DNA from: Anaerolineaceae bacterium | GTDB taxonomy: Bacteria > Chloroflexota > Anaerolineae > Aggregatilineales > Phototrophicaceae | Assembly (NCBI GenBank): GCA_028818375.1 | Contig: JAPPOB010000002.1 | Span: 159,623 to 223,622, forward strand | DNA length: 64,000 nucleotides | Direction of reading: 5' to 3' | Shown here: piece by piece, positions 16,784 to 25,370 of the stretch | Numbering within the stretch: position 1 is the first letter of the stretch | Layout of the letters: each line of letters begins with the position of its first letter | Made by a program: the position numbers and the translations under genes | The notes under the pieces: model-generated | Database searches by the model: none | The model's input: the letters and a program-made list of their open reading frames with translations, nothing else | Told to the model about the DNA's origin: nothing

Positions 16784-17683
16784 GTGAGCGCGACCATTGT
16801 CGTCCTTGGCAGCTTCAATCTGGACATGATCACCACTATGGAGCGTCTGCCGCAACCCGGCGAAACCGTGCAGGGCCGGCGTTTCAGCACCGGGCCCGGT
16901 GGCAAGGGTTCCAACCAGGCGGTTGCAGCCGCCCGCCTGGGTGCGGACGTCAGTTTTGTGGGCCGCATCGGCCAGGACCCCTGGGGAGACGTTGCCCTCA
17001 CCTGCTGGCAGGAAGAGGGAGTCAACAGCGAGCACGTCGGCCGCGACGCAGAACTGGCCACCGGCGTCGCGCCCATCTGGGTGGATGACGCCGGCGAAAA
17101 CGCCATCGTCTGCGCGTTGGGGGCCAACCTTGGGCTGACCCGGGAACACGTCGACGCGGCGGTCGATCGCATCGCCGCTGCCGATATCCTGGTCCTGCAA
17201 CTGGAAGTGCCGCTGGAAACCGTGGCGCATGCGCTGAATCTGGCGCAGAAACTGGAGGTTCCCTGCATCCTGAATCCGGCGCCGGCCCAGGCCCTGACGC
17301 CGGAGATGCTTGCGTTGGCCAGTTGGCTCACGCCCAACGAGACCGAACTCGCTACCCTTTATGGAGAGGCCCCGACTGACCTGCGGCCGCTGGTCACACG
17401 CAGGGGCCACACACTCATCCAGACGATGGGGGCGGCAGGGGCGCGCTGGGCGACGCAAGACGGAAGCGGGCAGGTGCCCGCCTTTGAGGTCGAGGTGCTG
17501 GATACCACCGGCGCCGGCGATGCCTTCAACGGCGGCCTTGCCGTGGCGCTGGCGGAAGGGCAGGCTCTGGAAGAGGCGTTGCGTTTCGCCAACGCCGTGG
17601 CGGCGCTCTCGGTCACACGGCCCGGAACGGCGCCGGCCATGCCGCGCCGCGCCGACGTTGAAGCCCTGCTGGCCGGCGGCTGA
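16784..17683 (+). CDS. rbsK: ribokinase (PfkB family)
   Basis: A 299-residue PfkB-family sugar kinase. The N-terminal GSFNLDM and GPGGKGSNQAVAAARLG match ribokinase signature 1, and DTTGAGDAFNGG is signature 2 with the catalytic Asp. It phosphorylates ribose or 2-deoxyribose at O5. The start is GTG with GAGGAATGACCT upstream. It begins 28 bases after the tRNA-Sec gene with no terminator seen between, so the two may share a transcript. No ribose transporter or RbsD is adjacent. Confidence 0.88.
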   Translation: MSATIVVLGSFNLDMITTMERLPQPGETVQGRRFSTGPGGKGSNQAVAAARLGADVSFVGRIGQDPWGDVALTCWQEEGVNSEHVGRDAELATGVAPIWVDDAGENAIVCALGANLGLTREHVDAAVDRIAAADILVLQLEVPLETVAHALNLAQKLEVPCILNPAPAQALTPEMLALASWLTPNETELATLYGEAPTDLRPLVTRRGHTLIQTMGAAGARWATQDGSGQVPAFEVEVLDTTGAGDAFNGGLAVALAEGQALEEALRFANAVAALSVTRPGTAPAMPRRADVEALLAGG

Positions 17684-17689
17684 AGACAA

Positions 17690-18262
17690 TCACTGCAGCG
17701 CGAAGAGCAAAAGCGGGACAAGCACGCCAACCACTGCGCCTCCCAGCAACTGTGCCGGACTGTGACGCCCGAGTCGTAGACGGGCTGCTGCCACCAGCAA
17801 CCACAGCGGAGATAACGCCAGGGCCCAGGCCGGACCGAAGAAAGCCCAGGCGGCCACCAGGACGCCGGTCATGCTCATCATGTGCATGCTGATTTGCCAC
17901 GTCAGGGAGATGCAGGCAATCGATGCGATCAGCGCCAGGCTGCACAGGGCGAAAAAGGGCATGACGCCCGGCGCCCCTGTGCTCCGCAACAGCCACCAGG
18001 CGATGGTGGCGCAGGTGACGGAAACCATGAAGGGGCGGCGTCTCTGTTCGCGTAGCGGCATGTCCAGTGAAGTGATGCGACCCCGTCGCACCATGGCGGC
18101 CACGTAAAGCATCGGCAACAGGCTGACAAACACTATGTAAATGCCGGCGTTGACCAGGCCCTGAGAGAGAGAAGCGGCATCGCGCAGGGACACCGGCAAG
18201 GCCATCAACGCCCAGACCGGTGGCGGACTCAGCAGGGTGGAGACCAGGCGGGGCCAGTTCAC
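17690..18262 (-). CDS. PAP2-like membrane protein, divergent
   Basis: A 190-residue membrane protein with five or six hydrophobic segments. WQISMHMMS and the later ARLRLGRHSPAQLLGG recall motifs 2 and 3 of PAP2 lipid phosphatases (SxH and SR-x5-H-x3-D), but the final Asp is Gln and the first Lys/Arg motif is not clear, so activity is doubtful. The GTG at 18262 overlaps the glycosyltransferase stop as GTGA, implying coupled translation. A role in recycling or binding a lipid-phosphate carrier would fit this neighbour but is inference. Confidence 0.55.
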   Translation of the reverse strand: MNWPRLVSTLLSPPPVWALMALPVSLRDAASLSQGLVNAGIYIVFVSLLPMLYVAAMVRRGRITSLDMPLREQRRRPFMVSVTCATIAWWLLRSTGAPGVMPFFALCSLALIASIACISLTWQISMHMMSMTGVLVAAWAFFGPAWALALSPLWLLVAAARLRLGRHSPAQLLGGAVVGVLVPLLLFALQ

Positions 18263-19470
18263 CGCGACCTGGCAGCGGAAGCGAGCGCTTGATACAGCGC
18301 GGCATAGCGTTCCGCGACCTGTTGCCAACTGTAGCGCGACTCAACCAGTTGCCGACCGGCCAGCGCCAGACGCTTCCGCAAGGCGCCGTCCGCCAGGAGC
18401 TTGCGGGCCGCGGTAGGGAAGTCACTGCGCGCCGCCAGCCAGGCATGGCGGCCATGCTCAAGGGCGATTCCGTCCGCGCTGAGGGGCGTGGCCAGCAGCG
18501 GGCAGCCCGTCGCCAGCGCTTCCAGCACCTTGTTCTTGATGCCGGCGCCCATGCGCAAGGGACTGACGTAAAGCGTCGCGCGGTTCAGCCAGGGGCGCAG
18601 GTCGGGCACGCGCCCGGTGACCCGTGTTCGTTCGCCGGCCAACGCGCGCAGCGACTCCGGAGGTGCGTTGCCTACCAGCCAAAGCTGCAGTTCCGGGTGC
18701 TCCTGGCGCAGGTGGGGAAGCAGGTCGCGGGCCAGCCAGAGCGCGGCGTCGACATTGGGTTCGTAGGTGAAGTTGCCGGTGAAGAGCAGACTGGCTGCTT
18801 CACGCGCTTCACCGGAGGGCCGGAAGTGCTCCGTGTCGACGCCGTTGGGAATGACTTCCCAGTCCTGCGCCGGGTTGAGTCGGCGCAGTTCCGTGCGGTC
18901 CCGGTCGCTGACGACCACGCGACGTCCGAAAGGCGCGTACAACCAGGACTCGAAACGTCTCGCCAAAAAATGACGCAGGCGAATCGCGGGCGCCGGTCCG
19001 TCACCGGCTTCCAGCGCGCGCTGCAGGTAGAGACTGTAGGACTCGTAGGGCGTGATGAGGGTCGGCAAGTCTCCCACGGCTTGATGATACTCACTGACCT
19101 GGATGCCGCCGAAGAAATGCGCGCAGTCGTAGGCATTGCCGGCTACCTGCTCTTCGATAGCGCGCCACATGGCCGGGGAGGAGACTCCTGCAGCCTGGTC
19201 GGGAAAGCGCGCGCCTGGCAGAAGCAGGCGACGCAGCAGCGTGGACGGGGGTCGCGCGGGTTCGTCAAACAGCGCGACGATGCCAAAGTGGGCGCGGTAG
19301 TGATCAAGGTCGTCGTGGTCTTCCGCCTGGCTGGCAAAGGCCATCAGGTCAATGACGCAGCCACGCCGGGAGAGTTCGCGCACCAGATGCCAGACGATGA
19401 GCCGGTCGCCGAGGTGCAGCGGCCAGGGCGGGCAGCGCGAAATGAGCAGTATGTGAGGCATCGTCGCCAT
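18259..19470 (-). CDS. family 4 glycosyltransferase
   Basis: A 403-residue GT-B enzyme. The N-terminal ILLISRCPPWPLHLGDRLIVWHL pattern (PP..PLHLGDR) and the C-terminal PNVDAALWLARDLLPHLR, VSPLRMGAGIKNKVLEALATGCPLLATP segments match the sugar-transferase group often found in exosortase or surface-polymer loci. The GxxGxxNKxLExxAxGxP element is the donor-binding region. An ATG at 19461 is an alternative start. It is followed by the overlapping PAP2-like gene. Confidence 0.83.
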   Translation of the reverse strand: MATMPHILLISRCPPWPLHLGDRLIVWHLVRELSRRGCVIDLMAFASQAEDHDDLDHYRAHFGIVALFDEPARPPSTLLRRLLLPGARFPDQAAGVSSPAMWRAIEEQVAGNAYDCAHFFGGIQVSEYHQAVGDLPTLITPYESYSLYLQRALEAGDGPAPAIRLRHFLARRFESWLYAPFGRRVVVSDRDRTELRRLNPAQDWEVIPNGVDTEHFRPSGEAREAASLLFTGNFTYEPNVDAALWLARDLLPHLRQEHPELQLWLVGNAPPESLRALAGERTRVTGRVPDLRPWLNRATLYVSPLRMGAGIKNKVLEALATGCPLLATPLSADGIALEHGRHAWLAARSDFPTAARKLLADGALRKRLALAGRQLVESRYSWQQVAERYAALYQALASAARSR

Positions 19471-19539
19471 GATAGCACAGGGTCTGTTCAGTCCTGAGGC
19501 AGGACGCTATGATGCGCATCATCAAATGAGGAGTGAGAT

Positions 19540-20313
19540 ATGCGCAGACTGCTGCAGATCATCCGTTTCCTGGTGGTTGCAGGCGTAGTGGGCCTGCTCG
19601 CCCTGGCAGCCCTGATTGTAGTGAGAGAAGGTCCGGAGGGTCTGGGTGGCGCTCTCAATGCCTTCGTTGCTTTCACTCAGGGCGATCATGAGGAAGCCAG
19701 CGGGCCGGTCACGGCCCCGGGCCTGGAGGCAGAAGCGGGCGCACGGGTCTTTCGCATCGCGCAAGAAGAGTCTGAAGTCCGATTTCTCATTGACGAAGTG
19801 CTGCGCGGCGCGGACTTCACGGTTGTCGGCGCCACAGACCAGGTCGCCGGTGACCTGCGGGTCGACACTGGCGACCCGGTGGCATCAGAAATCGGCCTGA
19901 TTCGCATCAACGCGCGCACGCTCACAACTGACAACGGCAACCGCAACCGGGCGTTGCGCACCTTCATCCTCAAGTCGGCCGAGGATGAATTCGAATATGC
20001 CGAGTTTGAAACGTCGGAACTGACGGGCATGCCGGAGAGCGTCACCGTTGGCGAGCCTTTCGACGTTCAGATCCTTGGAGAACTGCGCATCGCCGGGGCT
20101 ACGCAGGCCCTGACCTTTGATGCCACCATTACGCTGGAGAGCGAGGAGCGCTTAAGCGGGTCGGCGCGCAGTGCCCTGCAACATGCCGATCTCGGCCTGA
20201 CCATTCCCGACGTGCCCTTTGTTTCGGATGTGGCGGAAGAGGTCAGGCTGGAGATCGACTTCGTGGCGTTGGCCGTCGTGGAAGGCGAGGATCAGGCGCC
20301 GTCTTCGGGCTGA
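19540..20313 (+). CDS. YceI-family lipid-binding protein, membrane-anchored
   Basis: A 257-residue protein with an N-terminal transmembrane helix (residues about 8-27), a linker to about residue 60, and a YceI-type lipocalin-like barrel. The barrel shows RIAQEESEVRFLIDEVLRG, the LRVD...SEIGLIRINARTL run and the ending QALTFDATITLESEERLSG region (short elements quoted). YceI proteins bind isoprenoid or other amphiphilic lipids. It starts at ATG 19540 after GAGGAGTGAGAT. Its 3' end overlaps the convergent ferritin gene by 22 bases. Ligand unknown. Confidence 0.8.
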   Translation: MRRLLQIIRFLVVAGVVGLLALAALIVVREGPEGLGGALNAFVAFTQGDHEEASGPVTAPGLEAEAGARVFRIAQEESEVRFLIDEVLRGADFTVVGATDQVAGDLRVDTGDPVASEIGLIRINARTLTTDNGNRNRALRTFILKSAEDEFEYAEFETSELTGMPESVTVGEPFDVQILGELRIAGATQALTFDATITLESEERLSGSARSALQHADLGLTIPDVPFVSDVAEEVRLEIDFVALAVVEGEDQAPSSG

Positions 20314-20795
20314 ACAGCGCCCATTTCGCGGTCAAGCAGGAAGAGGCCGGGGCCGAAATCGCCCACCAGCTTCAGGTCCTGCACGGCGGCGTCGACCAGG
20401 GCTTCCTCTTCCACCTGCTCGTCCACGAACCATTGCAGGAAGCTGAAGGAGGCCGGGTCCTTCTCACTGGAGGACAGCGAAACAAGATCGTTGATGAGAT
20501 GCGTGACGTGCTGTTCGTGCTTCAGTGCATCCTGAAAGACGTCCAGCGGCGATTCCCATTCGATTTGTGGCTGGTCCAGGGGCAGCAGCAAAACGCGACC
20601 GTTGCGTTCGTTGATGTAGTCGAGGATCCTGGTGGCATGCGTCATTTCCTCGTCCGCGTGTCGGCGCATCCAGGCGGCAAAACCGCGCAGATCGCGATAC
20701 TCGAACCAGGCGCTCATCGACAGATAGGTGTAGAAAGCGCCCAGTTCCGCGTTGATTTGCCTGTTCAGCGCTTCCTGCATCGCCTCGTTCAGCAT
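20292..20795 (-). CDS. ftnA: ferritin (bacterial non-haem, FtnA-like)
   Basis: A 167-residue four-helix ferritin that stores iron as ferric mineral. Ferroxidase ligands are visible: Glu17 (INAELGAFY), Glu49/50 with His53 (ADEEMTHA), a Glu in ALKHEQHV and the QWFVDEQVEEE Gln/Glu run. No haem-binding Met typical of bacterioferritin is evident, so FtnA is preferred. AAGGAGAAC precedes the ATG. A good sigma-70 promoter lies about 50-75 bases upstream. Confidence 0.93.
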   Translation of the reverse strand: MLNEAMQEALNRQINAELGAFYTYLSMSAWFEYRDLRGFAAWMRRHADEEMTHATRILDYINERNGRVLLLPLDQPQIEWESPLDVFQDALKHEQHVTHLINDLVSLSSSEKDPASFSFLQWFVDEQVEEEALVDAAVQDLKLVGDFGPGLFLLDREMGAVQPEDGA

Positions 20796-20843
20796 GGGGT
20801 TCTCCTTACTGTGATGATGAACCGTGAAAGTTAATCCATGTAA

Positions 20844-20873
20844 ATTGTATCATGGCATGGCATTATCTGTCAA
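20844..20873 (-). promoter_or_regulatory. sigma-70-type promoter of the ferritin gene
   Basis: On the minus strand TTGACA (20868-20873) and TACAAT (20844-20849) are separated by 18 bases. The direct repeat AAAGTTAA occurs at 20827-20834 and 20872-20879, flanking the promoter, and could bind a regulator. The region is AT-richer than the rest of the window. Confidence 0.6.
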
Positions 20874-20930
20874 AGTTAACCACCAGTGATTCTGTAATCA
20901 TTGCTCGTCAAGTCCCGGGAGTCTCAGCTC

Positions 20931-21545
20931 ATGAGTTGCACTGTCCATCTTGTTCGCCACGGCGAGGTCCATAACCCCCAACACGTCATGTACGGACGTC
21001 TGCCCGGCTTTCGCCTCAGTGTGCGCGGCCAGGAGCAGGCGCGATCCGCGGCGTCCTGGTTGCAGGGACGCCCGCTGAATGCGCTTTACAGCAGCCCCAT
21101 GCAGCGCGCCAGGGAGACGGTCGCCATCCTGGCGGCGGCCGGCGCTTCGCTGCCGCTCGAGGTTGACGAGCGCCTGAACGAGGTGTACACGCCCTGGCAG
21201 GGTCGGCCACTGCTGGACCTGTTGAAACGCGACTGGGACATGTACAGCGGCAACGGACCGGAATTCGAACAGGCGGAGGACGTGGCGCGTCGCGGTCAGG
21301 ACTTCCTCGCCGCCATGCGCTGCGCCTGGCCGGGCGGAGAAGTGGCTGCCGTCACCCATGGCGACATCATCGCGTTTTCCATCGTCCTCGCCGCCGGTGA
21401 CCCGCCGGAGGTCAAGCTCAAGGCCCACATGCCCAACTATGGCGTCAGCGACGATTACCCGGAGACGGCCTCAATCAACACTTTCCACTGGCGCACGGAG
21501 GACCCGGAAGAACTACCTTCCTTCACTTACCTGCGGCCCTGGTAG
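20931..21545 (+). CDS. histidine phosphatase superfamily protein
   Basis: A 204-residue phosphoglycerate-mutase-like phosphatase. LVRHGE carries the phospho-accepting His, SSPMQRARET the second Arg, LNEVYTPWQG the acidic loop and AAVTHGD the second His. The family removes phosphate from small molecules or proteins; the substrate here is unknown. The ATG at 20931 is favoured because HLVRHGE should lie near the N-terminus; an upstream TTG at 20901 would add ten residues. The 3' end overlaps the convergent MFS gene by 23 bases. Confidence 0.85.
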   Translation: MSCTVHLVRHGEVHNPQHVMYGRLPGFRLSVRGQEQARSAASWLQGRPLNALYSSPMQRARETVAILAAAGASLPLEVDERLNEVYTPWQGRPLLDLLKRDWDMYSGNGPEFEQAEDVARRGQDFLAAMRCAWPGGEVAAVTHGDIIAFSIVLAAGDPPEVKLKAHMPNYGVSDDYPETASINTFHWRTEDPEELPSFTYLRPW

Positions 21546-22764
21546 TTGGGACACGCGCCGGCAGCAGGACCAGCATCGCCGCCAGCGTGATGCCGGCGAT
21601 ACCCCACAGTACCGGGCCGTAACCGCCGCCCAGTGCGTGGACGGCGCTGGCCCCGACCGGCGCGACGGTGCCCGCCAGGGTCAGAAAAACAACCATGACG
21701 CTGCTGATGCGTCCGAAGCGCGCGGGCCCAAAACGCTCTGCCAGCAGGGCAGGCCGCAGCAGCGTGGCGGAGCCGACGGCCGCGCCAAACAGGAGGACGA
21801 AGAGCCAGAGGCGCCAGTCGGCGCCTGGCAGCAACAGGAGCGACACGGCCAGCAGTTGCAGCGCAAGCGACAGCTCCGTCAGCCAGAGCAGAGACAGTCG
21901 TTCGGCCACGGGCGCGAAAATGAGTCGGCCCAGGACCTGGGCGGCGCCGATCAGGCCGGCGCCGGCCGCCGCCAGATTGTCATCCACCCCCTGTTCGAGC
22001 AGAAAAGGCACAAAATGAACGCGGATCGCCGTGCCGCCCAGCATGGCCAGGGAAAAGGCCGCGGTGAGCGACCAGAAGACGCTGCCCCGCAGAATGTCTC
22101 TGGCGGACTCGTCCGAAGACGGCGGCGAGCTGCCAGGATCTTCACTGGCGCCGTCCGCCTGCAGCCCGATGTCGGCTGGTCGCCGGCGCAGCACCAGCGC
22201 GTGCAGGGGGATGGTCGTCGCGGCCAGCAGAATGGCGAGCAACAGGACGGCCGTGCGCCAGCCATGCTGTTGCAGCAGCGAATTGGCGAGAGGCAGGAAA
22301 ACCGTGCTGGCGAAGCCGGCGACGAGAGTGATCAGGGCCAGCGCCCGCGCCCGCTTGCGCAGGAACCAGTTGGCGATGACGGTGAAGGCCGGTTCGTAAA
22401 ACAGGGCCGCCATGCAGAGACCCAGACCCGACCAGACCAAATAAAAAATCGCCAGATCGTCGGCCTGTGACCAAAGGGCCAGCAGGGCGCTGGCCAGCAG
22501 GGAGGCGACGGTCATCAGCAGGCGGGCGCCGTGGCGGTCGATCCAGATGCCAACCGGCACGGCCATCGCGCCCCGCAGCAGCAGGGCCAGCGAAAAGGCG
22601 CCGGTCAATTCGGTGCGCGACCAGCCGGTGTCCAGTTCCATGGGACGGATGAAGACGGCGAAGGCGTAATAAAGAATGCCCCAGGAGATGGTCTCGGTGA
22701 TGGCCAGGGTCAGGGCGATGCGCCAGCCGTAGTAGCTCTCGCGCATGGCGCGCAGCCATCTCAC
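21523..22764 (-). CDS. MFS transporter
   Basis: A 413-residue major facilitator with about 12 membrane segments in two halves joined by a cytoplasmic loop near residues 195-220. GIWIDRHGARLL matches the MFS loop 2-3 motif (G-x3-D-x-G-R/H). The family resembles oxalate/formate antiporter-like or monocarboxylate porters, but the solute cannot be named. The GTG at 22764 overlaps the recF stop (GTGA); an ATG at 22746 is the alternative. Confidence 0.85.
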   Translation of the reverse strand: MRWLRAMRESYYGWRIALTLAITETISWGILYYAFAVFIRPMELDTGWSRTELTGAFSLALLLRGAMAVPVGIWIDRHGARLLMTVASLLASALLALWSQADDLAIFYLVWSGLGLCMAALFYEPAFTVIANWFLRKRARALALITLVAGFASTVFLPLANSLLQQHGWRTAVLLLAILLAATTIPLHALVLRRRPADIGLQADGASEDPGSSPPSSDESARDILRGSVFWSLTAAFSLAMLGGTAIRVHFVPFLLEQGVDDNLAAAGAGLIGAAQVLGRLIFAPVAERLSLLWLTELSLALQLLAVSLLLLPGADWRLWLFVLLFGAAVGSATLLRPALLAERFGPARFGRISSVMVVFLTLAGTVAPVGASAVHALGGGYGPVLWGIAGITLAAMLVLLPARVPTTRAAGK

Positions 22765-23984
22765 GGGTCGGCCTCCGTGTTCTGGCTGGCGATCTGTCCT
22801 TCCGCGATCCGCAACACCGAAGCGTGCTGCAGGAATCCCGGCGTGAAGATGTCCAGTTCGGTGGTGGTCAATAGCGTCTGGGCCACGCCGTCGAGGCGTT
22901 CCAGCAGCCAGTTGCGCCGGCTGGAATCCAGCTCGGCCACGACCTCGTCCAGCAGCAGCAGGGGCGGCTCGCCGATGCGCGCCTGCATCCAGTCCAGTTC
23001 CGCCAGCTTGAGCGCCATCACCGCTGTGCGCGCCTGACCGCGGCTGCCGTAGAGACCGGCGTCGTGGCCGTTGATGGCGATGCGCAATTCGTCGCGGTGC
23101 GGGCCGCTTGGCGTGAAGCCCCGGCGGATCGAGAGTGAACGTTCCTCTTCCAGGCGAGCGGCGTATTGGGGCGCGATGTCATTTGCGTCCAGTTCGCGGT
23201 GGAGATCGAGGCCCTGGGAATTGAAGGAAAGCTGACCATCGCCGCTGGCGGTGGGCGCAAAGCTGGGCTGGTAACGAAGCGAAAGGGTCTCACGTCCGCC
23301 CGTAAGGTCATGGTGCGCGCGGCAGGCGCTGGCTTCCAGTTCGCGCAGGAAACGCTGGCGCGCGGCGATGATGACGGCGGCGGCCTCAACCAGTTGCGCG
23401 TCCCAGAAGTCCAGTTCGTGCGTTGCGGCGCGCCGTTCCTGGATGCGGCGCAGCAGGGCGTTGCGTTGAGGCAGCAGCTTGCCGAAGCGGTTCAGGGCCT
23501 CAAGGCAGGCGGCATCGACCTGGGAAAGGGTGTTGTCGATGAACTGCCGCCGGTCCGCCGGCGACCCCTCAACCAGCGCCAGGTCGTGCGGCAGGAACAA
23601 CACGACGTTGAGGTGACCGACGAGGTCCATCACGCGTTTGTCGGCGCCATTGAGGCGCAACACCTTCCTGAAGCGCGGCGTCGCCTGGCCGCAGTCCTCC
23701 AGCATCAGGGTGATTTCCAGATGCTCCAGTGGGCTGTGACGGGAACTGACGTCGGCGGCGAGGCGGGCATAGGGAATGGGTTCATCCTGGCTGCGCCAGT
23801 GGATGAGTTGGCGGTCGCTGCTGCTCCAGGGGGAGCGTGAGAGGGCGAGGTAGCAGATGGCCTCCAGCAGGCTGGTCTTGCCCTGGGCGTTGGCGCCGTG
23901 GATGAGCGTGGTGCCCGGCGGCGGGCTCCATTCCAGGCGGGCGTAGTTGCGGAAATTGCTCAGCGAAAGGTGCTCGATGCGCAT
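22761..23984 (-). CDS. recF: DNA replication and repair protein RecF
   Basis: A 407-residue SMC-like ATPase that loads RecA at gaps with RecO and RecR. IEHLSLSNFRNY at the N-terminus, Walker A HGANAQGKTSLLEA, the signature-like GSRGQARTAVMALKLAE and Walker B PPLLLLDEVVAELD are all typical. The ATG at 23984 is set by the family N-terminus; a longer reading to 24350 would cover the divergent dinB gene. It is away from dnaA/dnaN here and paired head-to-head with dinB, sharing an intergenic region that contains a LexA box. Confidence 0.93.
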   Translation of the reverse strand: MRIEHLSLSNFRNYARLEWSPPPGTTLIHGANAQGKTSLLEAICYLALSRSPWSSSDRQLIHWRSQDEPIPYARLAADVSSRHSPLEHLEITLMLEDCGQATPRFRKVLRLNGADKRVMDLVGHLNVVLFLPHDLALVEGSPADRRQFIDNTLSQVDAACLEALNRFGKLLPQRNALLRRIQERRAATHELDFWDAQLVEAAAVIIAARQRFLRELEASACRAHHDLTGGRETLSLRYQPSFAPTASGDGQLSFNSQGLDLHRELDANDIAPQYAARLEEERSLSIRRGFTPSGPHRDELRIAINGHDAGLYGSRGQARTAVMALKLAELDWMQARIGEPPLLLLDEVVAELDSSRRNWLLERLDGVAQTLLTTTELDIFTPGFLQHASVLRIAEGQIASQNTEADP

Positions 23985-24056
23985 GGGGCACGTTTTGCCA
24001 GTCTGCCAGAACGCCGCGGGCGATTGTAGCGTCGCCTGAGCGGCGCTGCACAGGGC

Positions 24057-24085
24057 TTGACACAAAAGAACATATGTTCTATCAT
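24057..24085 (+). promoter_or_regulatory. dinB promoter with embedded LexA (SOS) box
   Basis: TTGACA (24057-24062) and TATCAT (24080-24085) are separated by exactly 17 bases. The spacer contains the perfect palindrome GAACATATGTTC (24068-24079), the Gram-positive-type LexA/DinR consensus GAAC-N4-GTTC. LexA bound there would block RNA polymerase, so dinB should be induced by DNA damage. The site is also 84 bases upstream of the divergent recF start. Confidence 0.85.
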
Positions 24086-24116
24086 GGCGGAAATGGCTGT
24101 CAAGGGGGTTCGCGCC

Positions 24117-25370
24117 ATGGCCCGCATGACCCGCAGCATTCTGCATCTTGATCTGGACGCCTTTTTCTGCGCCGTCGAGGAGTTGAACGACCCCTCGCTG
24201 GCGGGTTTGGCCTTCGCCGTCGGCGGCCAGCCAGGAAAGCGCGGCGTGGTCGCCTCCTGCTCCTGGCCGGCGCGCCGATACGGCGTGCGCTCGGGCATGC
24301 CCATGGGAGAAGCAGTTCGTCTTTGCCCGCAGTTGCTGGTCGTCTCGCACGGTTTCGGCAACTACGCTGAAATCTCGGCGCGGGTCATGTCCCTGGCGCA
24401 GGAATTGACGCCGATGGTCGAGCCAGTCTCAATCGACGAGGCCTTCCTCGATATCACCGGTTTGCCGGGCGACCCTACGCTGATCGCGCGGGCTCTGCAG
24501 GAACGCATTGCACGCCAGCTGAACCTGCCCTGTTCCATCGGCGGCGGCAGCAACAAGCTGATCGCCAAGATGGCCACCAATGCCGCCAAGAGCGCCGGCA
24601 GGGGCGGCGCGCCACCGCGCGCCATCAAGATCGTCGCGCCCGGCGCGGAAGCCGACTTCCTCGCGCCGCTGGCGGTGGAGGCCCTGTGGGGATGCGGCCC
24701 GAAGACGACGGAGCGGCTGCGGGAGATGGGCGTTTCCACCCTTGGCGACCTGGCCCGCTGGCCAACCCGCGACCTCATGCGGCGCTTCGGCAAGCATGGC
24801 TACGACCTGGGGCAGCGCGCCCGCGGCATCGACGAGCGCATCGTCGAATCAACCTTCGTCACCAAATCGGTGGGGCACAGCAGCACCTTCCTGCGCGACC
24901 AGCGCGAGGCCCTGCCGATTCGTCGCAAGCTGCGCGATCTGGCGGAGCGCGTGGGTCTGCGTTTGCGCCGCCAGCACCTGCGCGGCCGGACCGTGACGCT
25001 CACGCTGCGCTGGTCGGATTTCACGACCGTCATGCACCAGACGACGCTGCCGATGGCCGTCAACGATGACCTTCATATCTGGCAGGCGGCGGAGGCGCTG
25101 CTGGAGAGTTACTGGCCGCGCGGACGCCCGCTGCGACTGATTGGCGTCCGCGTCAGCGGCCTGGAGCCCGACCGGCAGGGGCGGCAACTGGAATTGTGGG
25201 AAGCGCCGCGCGAACTGGCCCTGCAGGCGGCGCTGGACAATATTCGCAACCGCTTCGGCGACGGCGCGCTGCGGCGCTGCAGCGCCATGGGCAGGTCCGG
25301 CAGCTACGAGTCGCCCACGCCGGTCTTTCGCATGAACCACGGCCAACGCAGTTCAGCCGCGCGGGCTTAG
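24117..25370 (+). CDS. dinB: DNA polymerase IV (Y family, DinB)
   Basis: A 417-residue translesion polymerase. Catalytic acidic residues are in HLDLDAFFCAVEE and PVSIDEAFLDITG; the HhH region is around GVSTLGDLARWP, and the little-finger domain follows RGIDERIV. It copies damaged templates and is error-prone. The ATG at 24117 is chosen because AGGGGG sits eight bases upstream and the earlier candidate starts lie within the promoter. An SOS promoter precedes it, and its 3' end overlaps the convergent rdgB by 18 bases. Confidence 0.93.
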   Translation: MARMTRSILHLDLDAFFCAVEELNDPSLAGLAFAVGGQPGKRGVVASCSWPARRYGVRSGMPMGEAVRLCPQLLVVSHGFGNYAEISARVMSLAQELTPMVEPVSIDEAFLDITGLPGDPTLIARALQERIARQLNLPCSIGGGSNKLIAKMATNAAKSAGRGGAPPRAIKIVAPGAEADFLAPLAVEALWGCGPKTTERLREMGVSTLGDLARWPTRDLMRRFGKHGYDLGQRARGIDERIVESTFVTKSVGHSSTFLRDQREALPIRRKLRDLAERVGLRLRRQHLRGRTVTLTLRWSDFTTVMHQTTLPMAVNDDLHIWQAAEALLESYWPRGRPLRLIGVRVSGLEPDRQGRQLELWEAPRELALQAALDNIRNRFGDGALRRCSAMGRSGSYESPTPVFRMNHGQRSSAARA

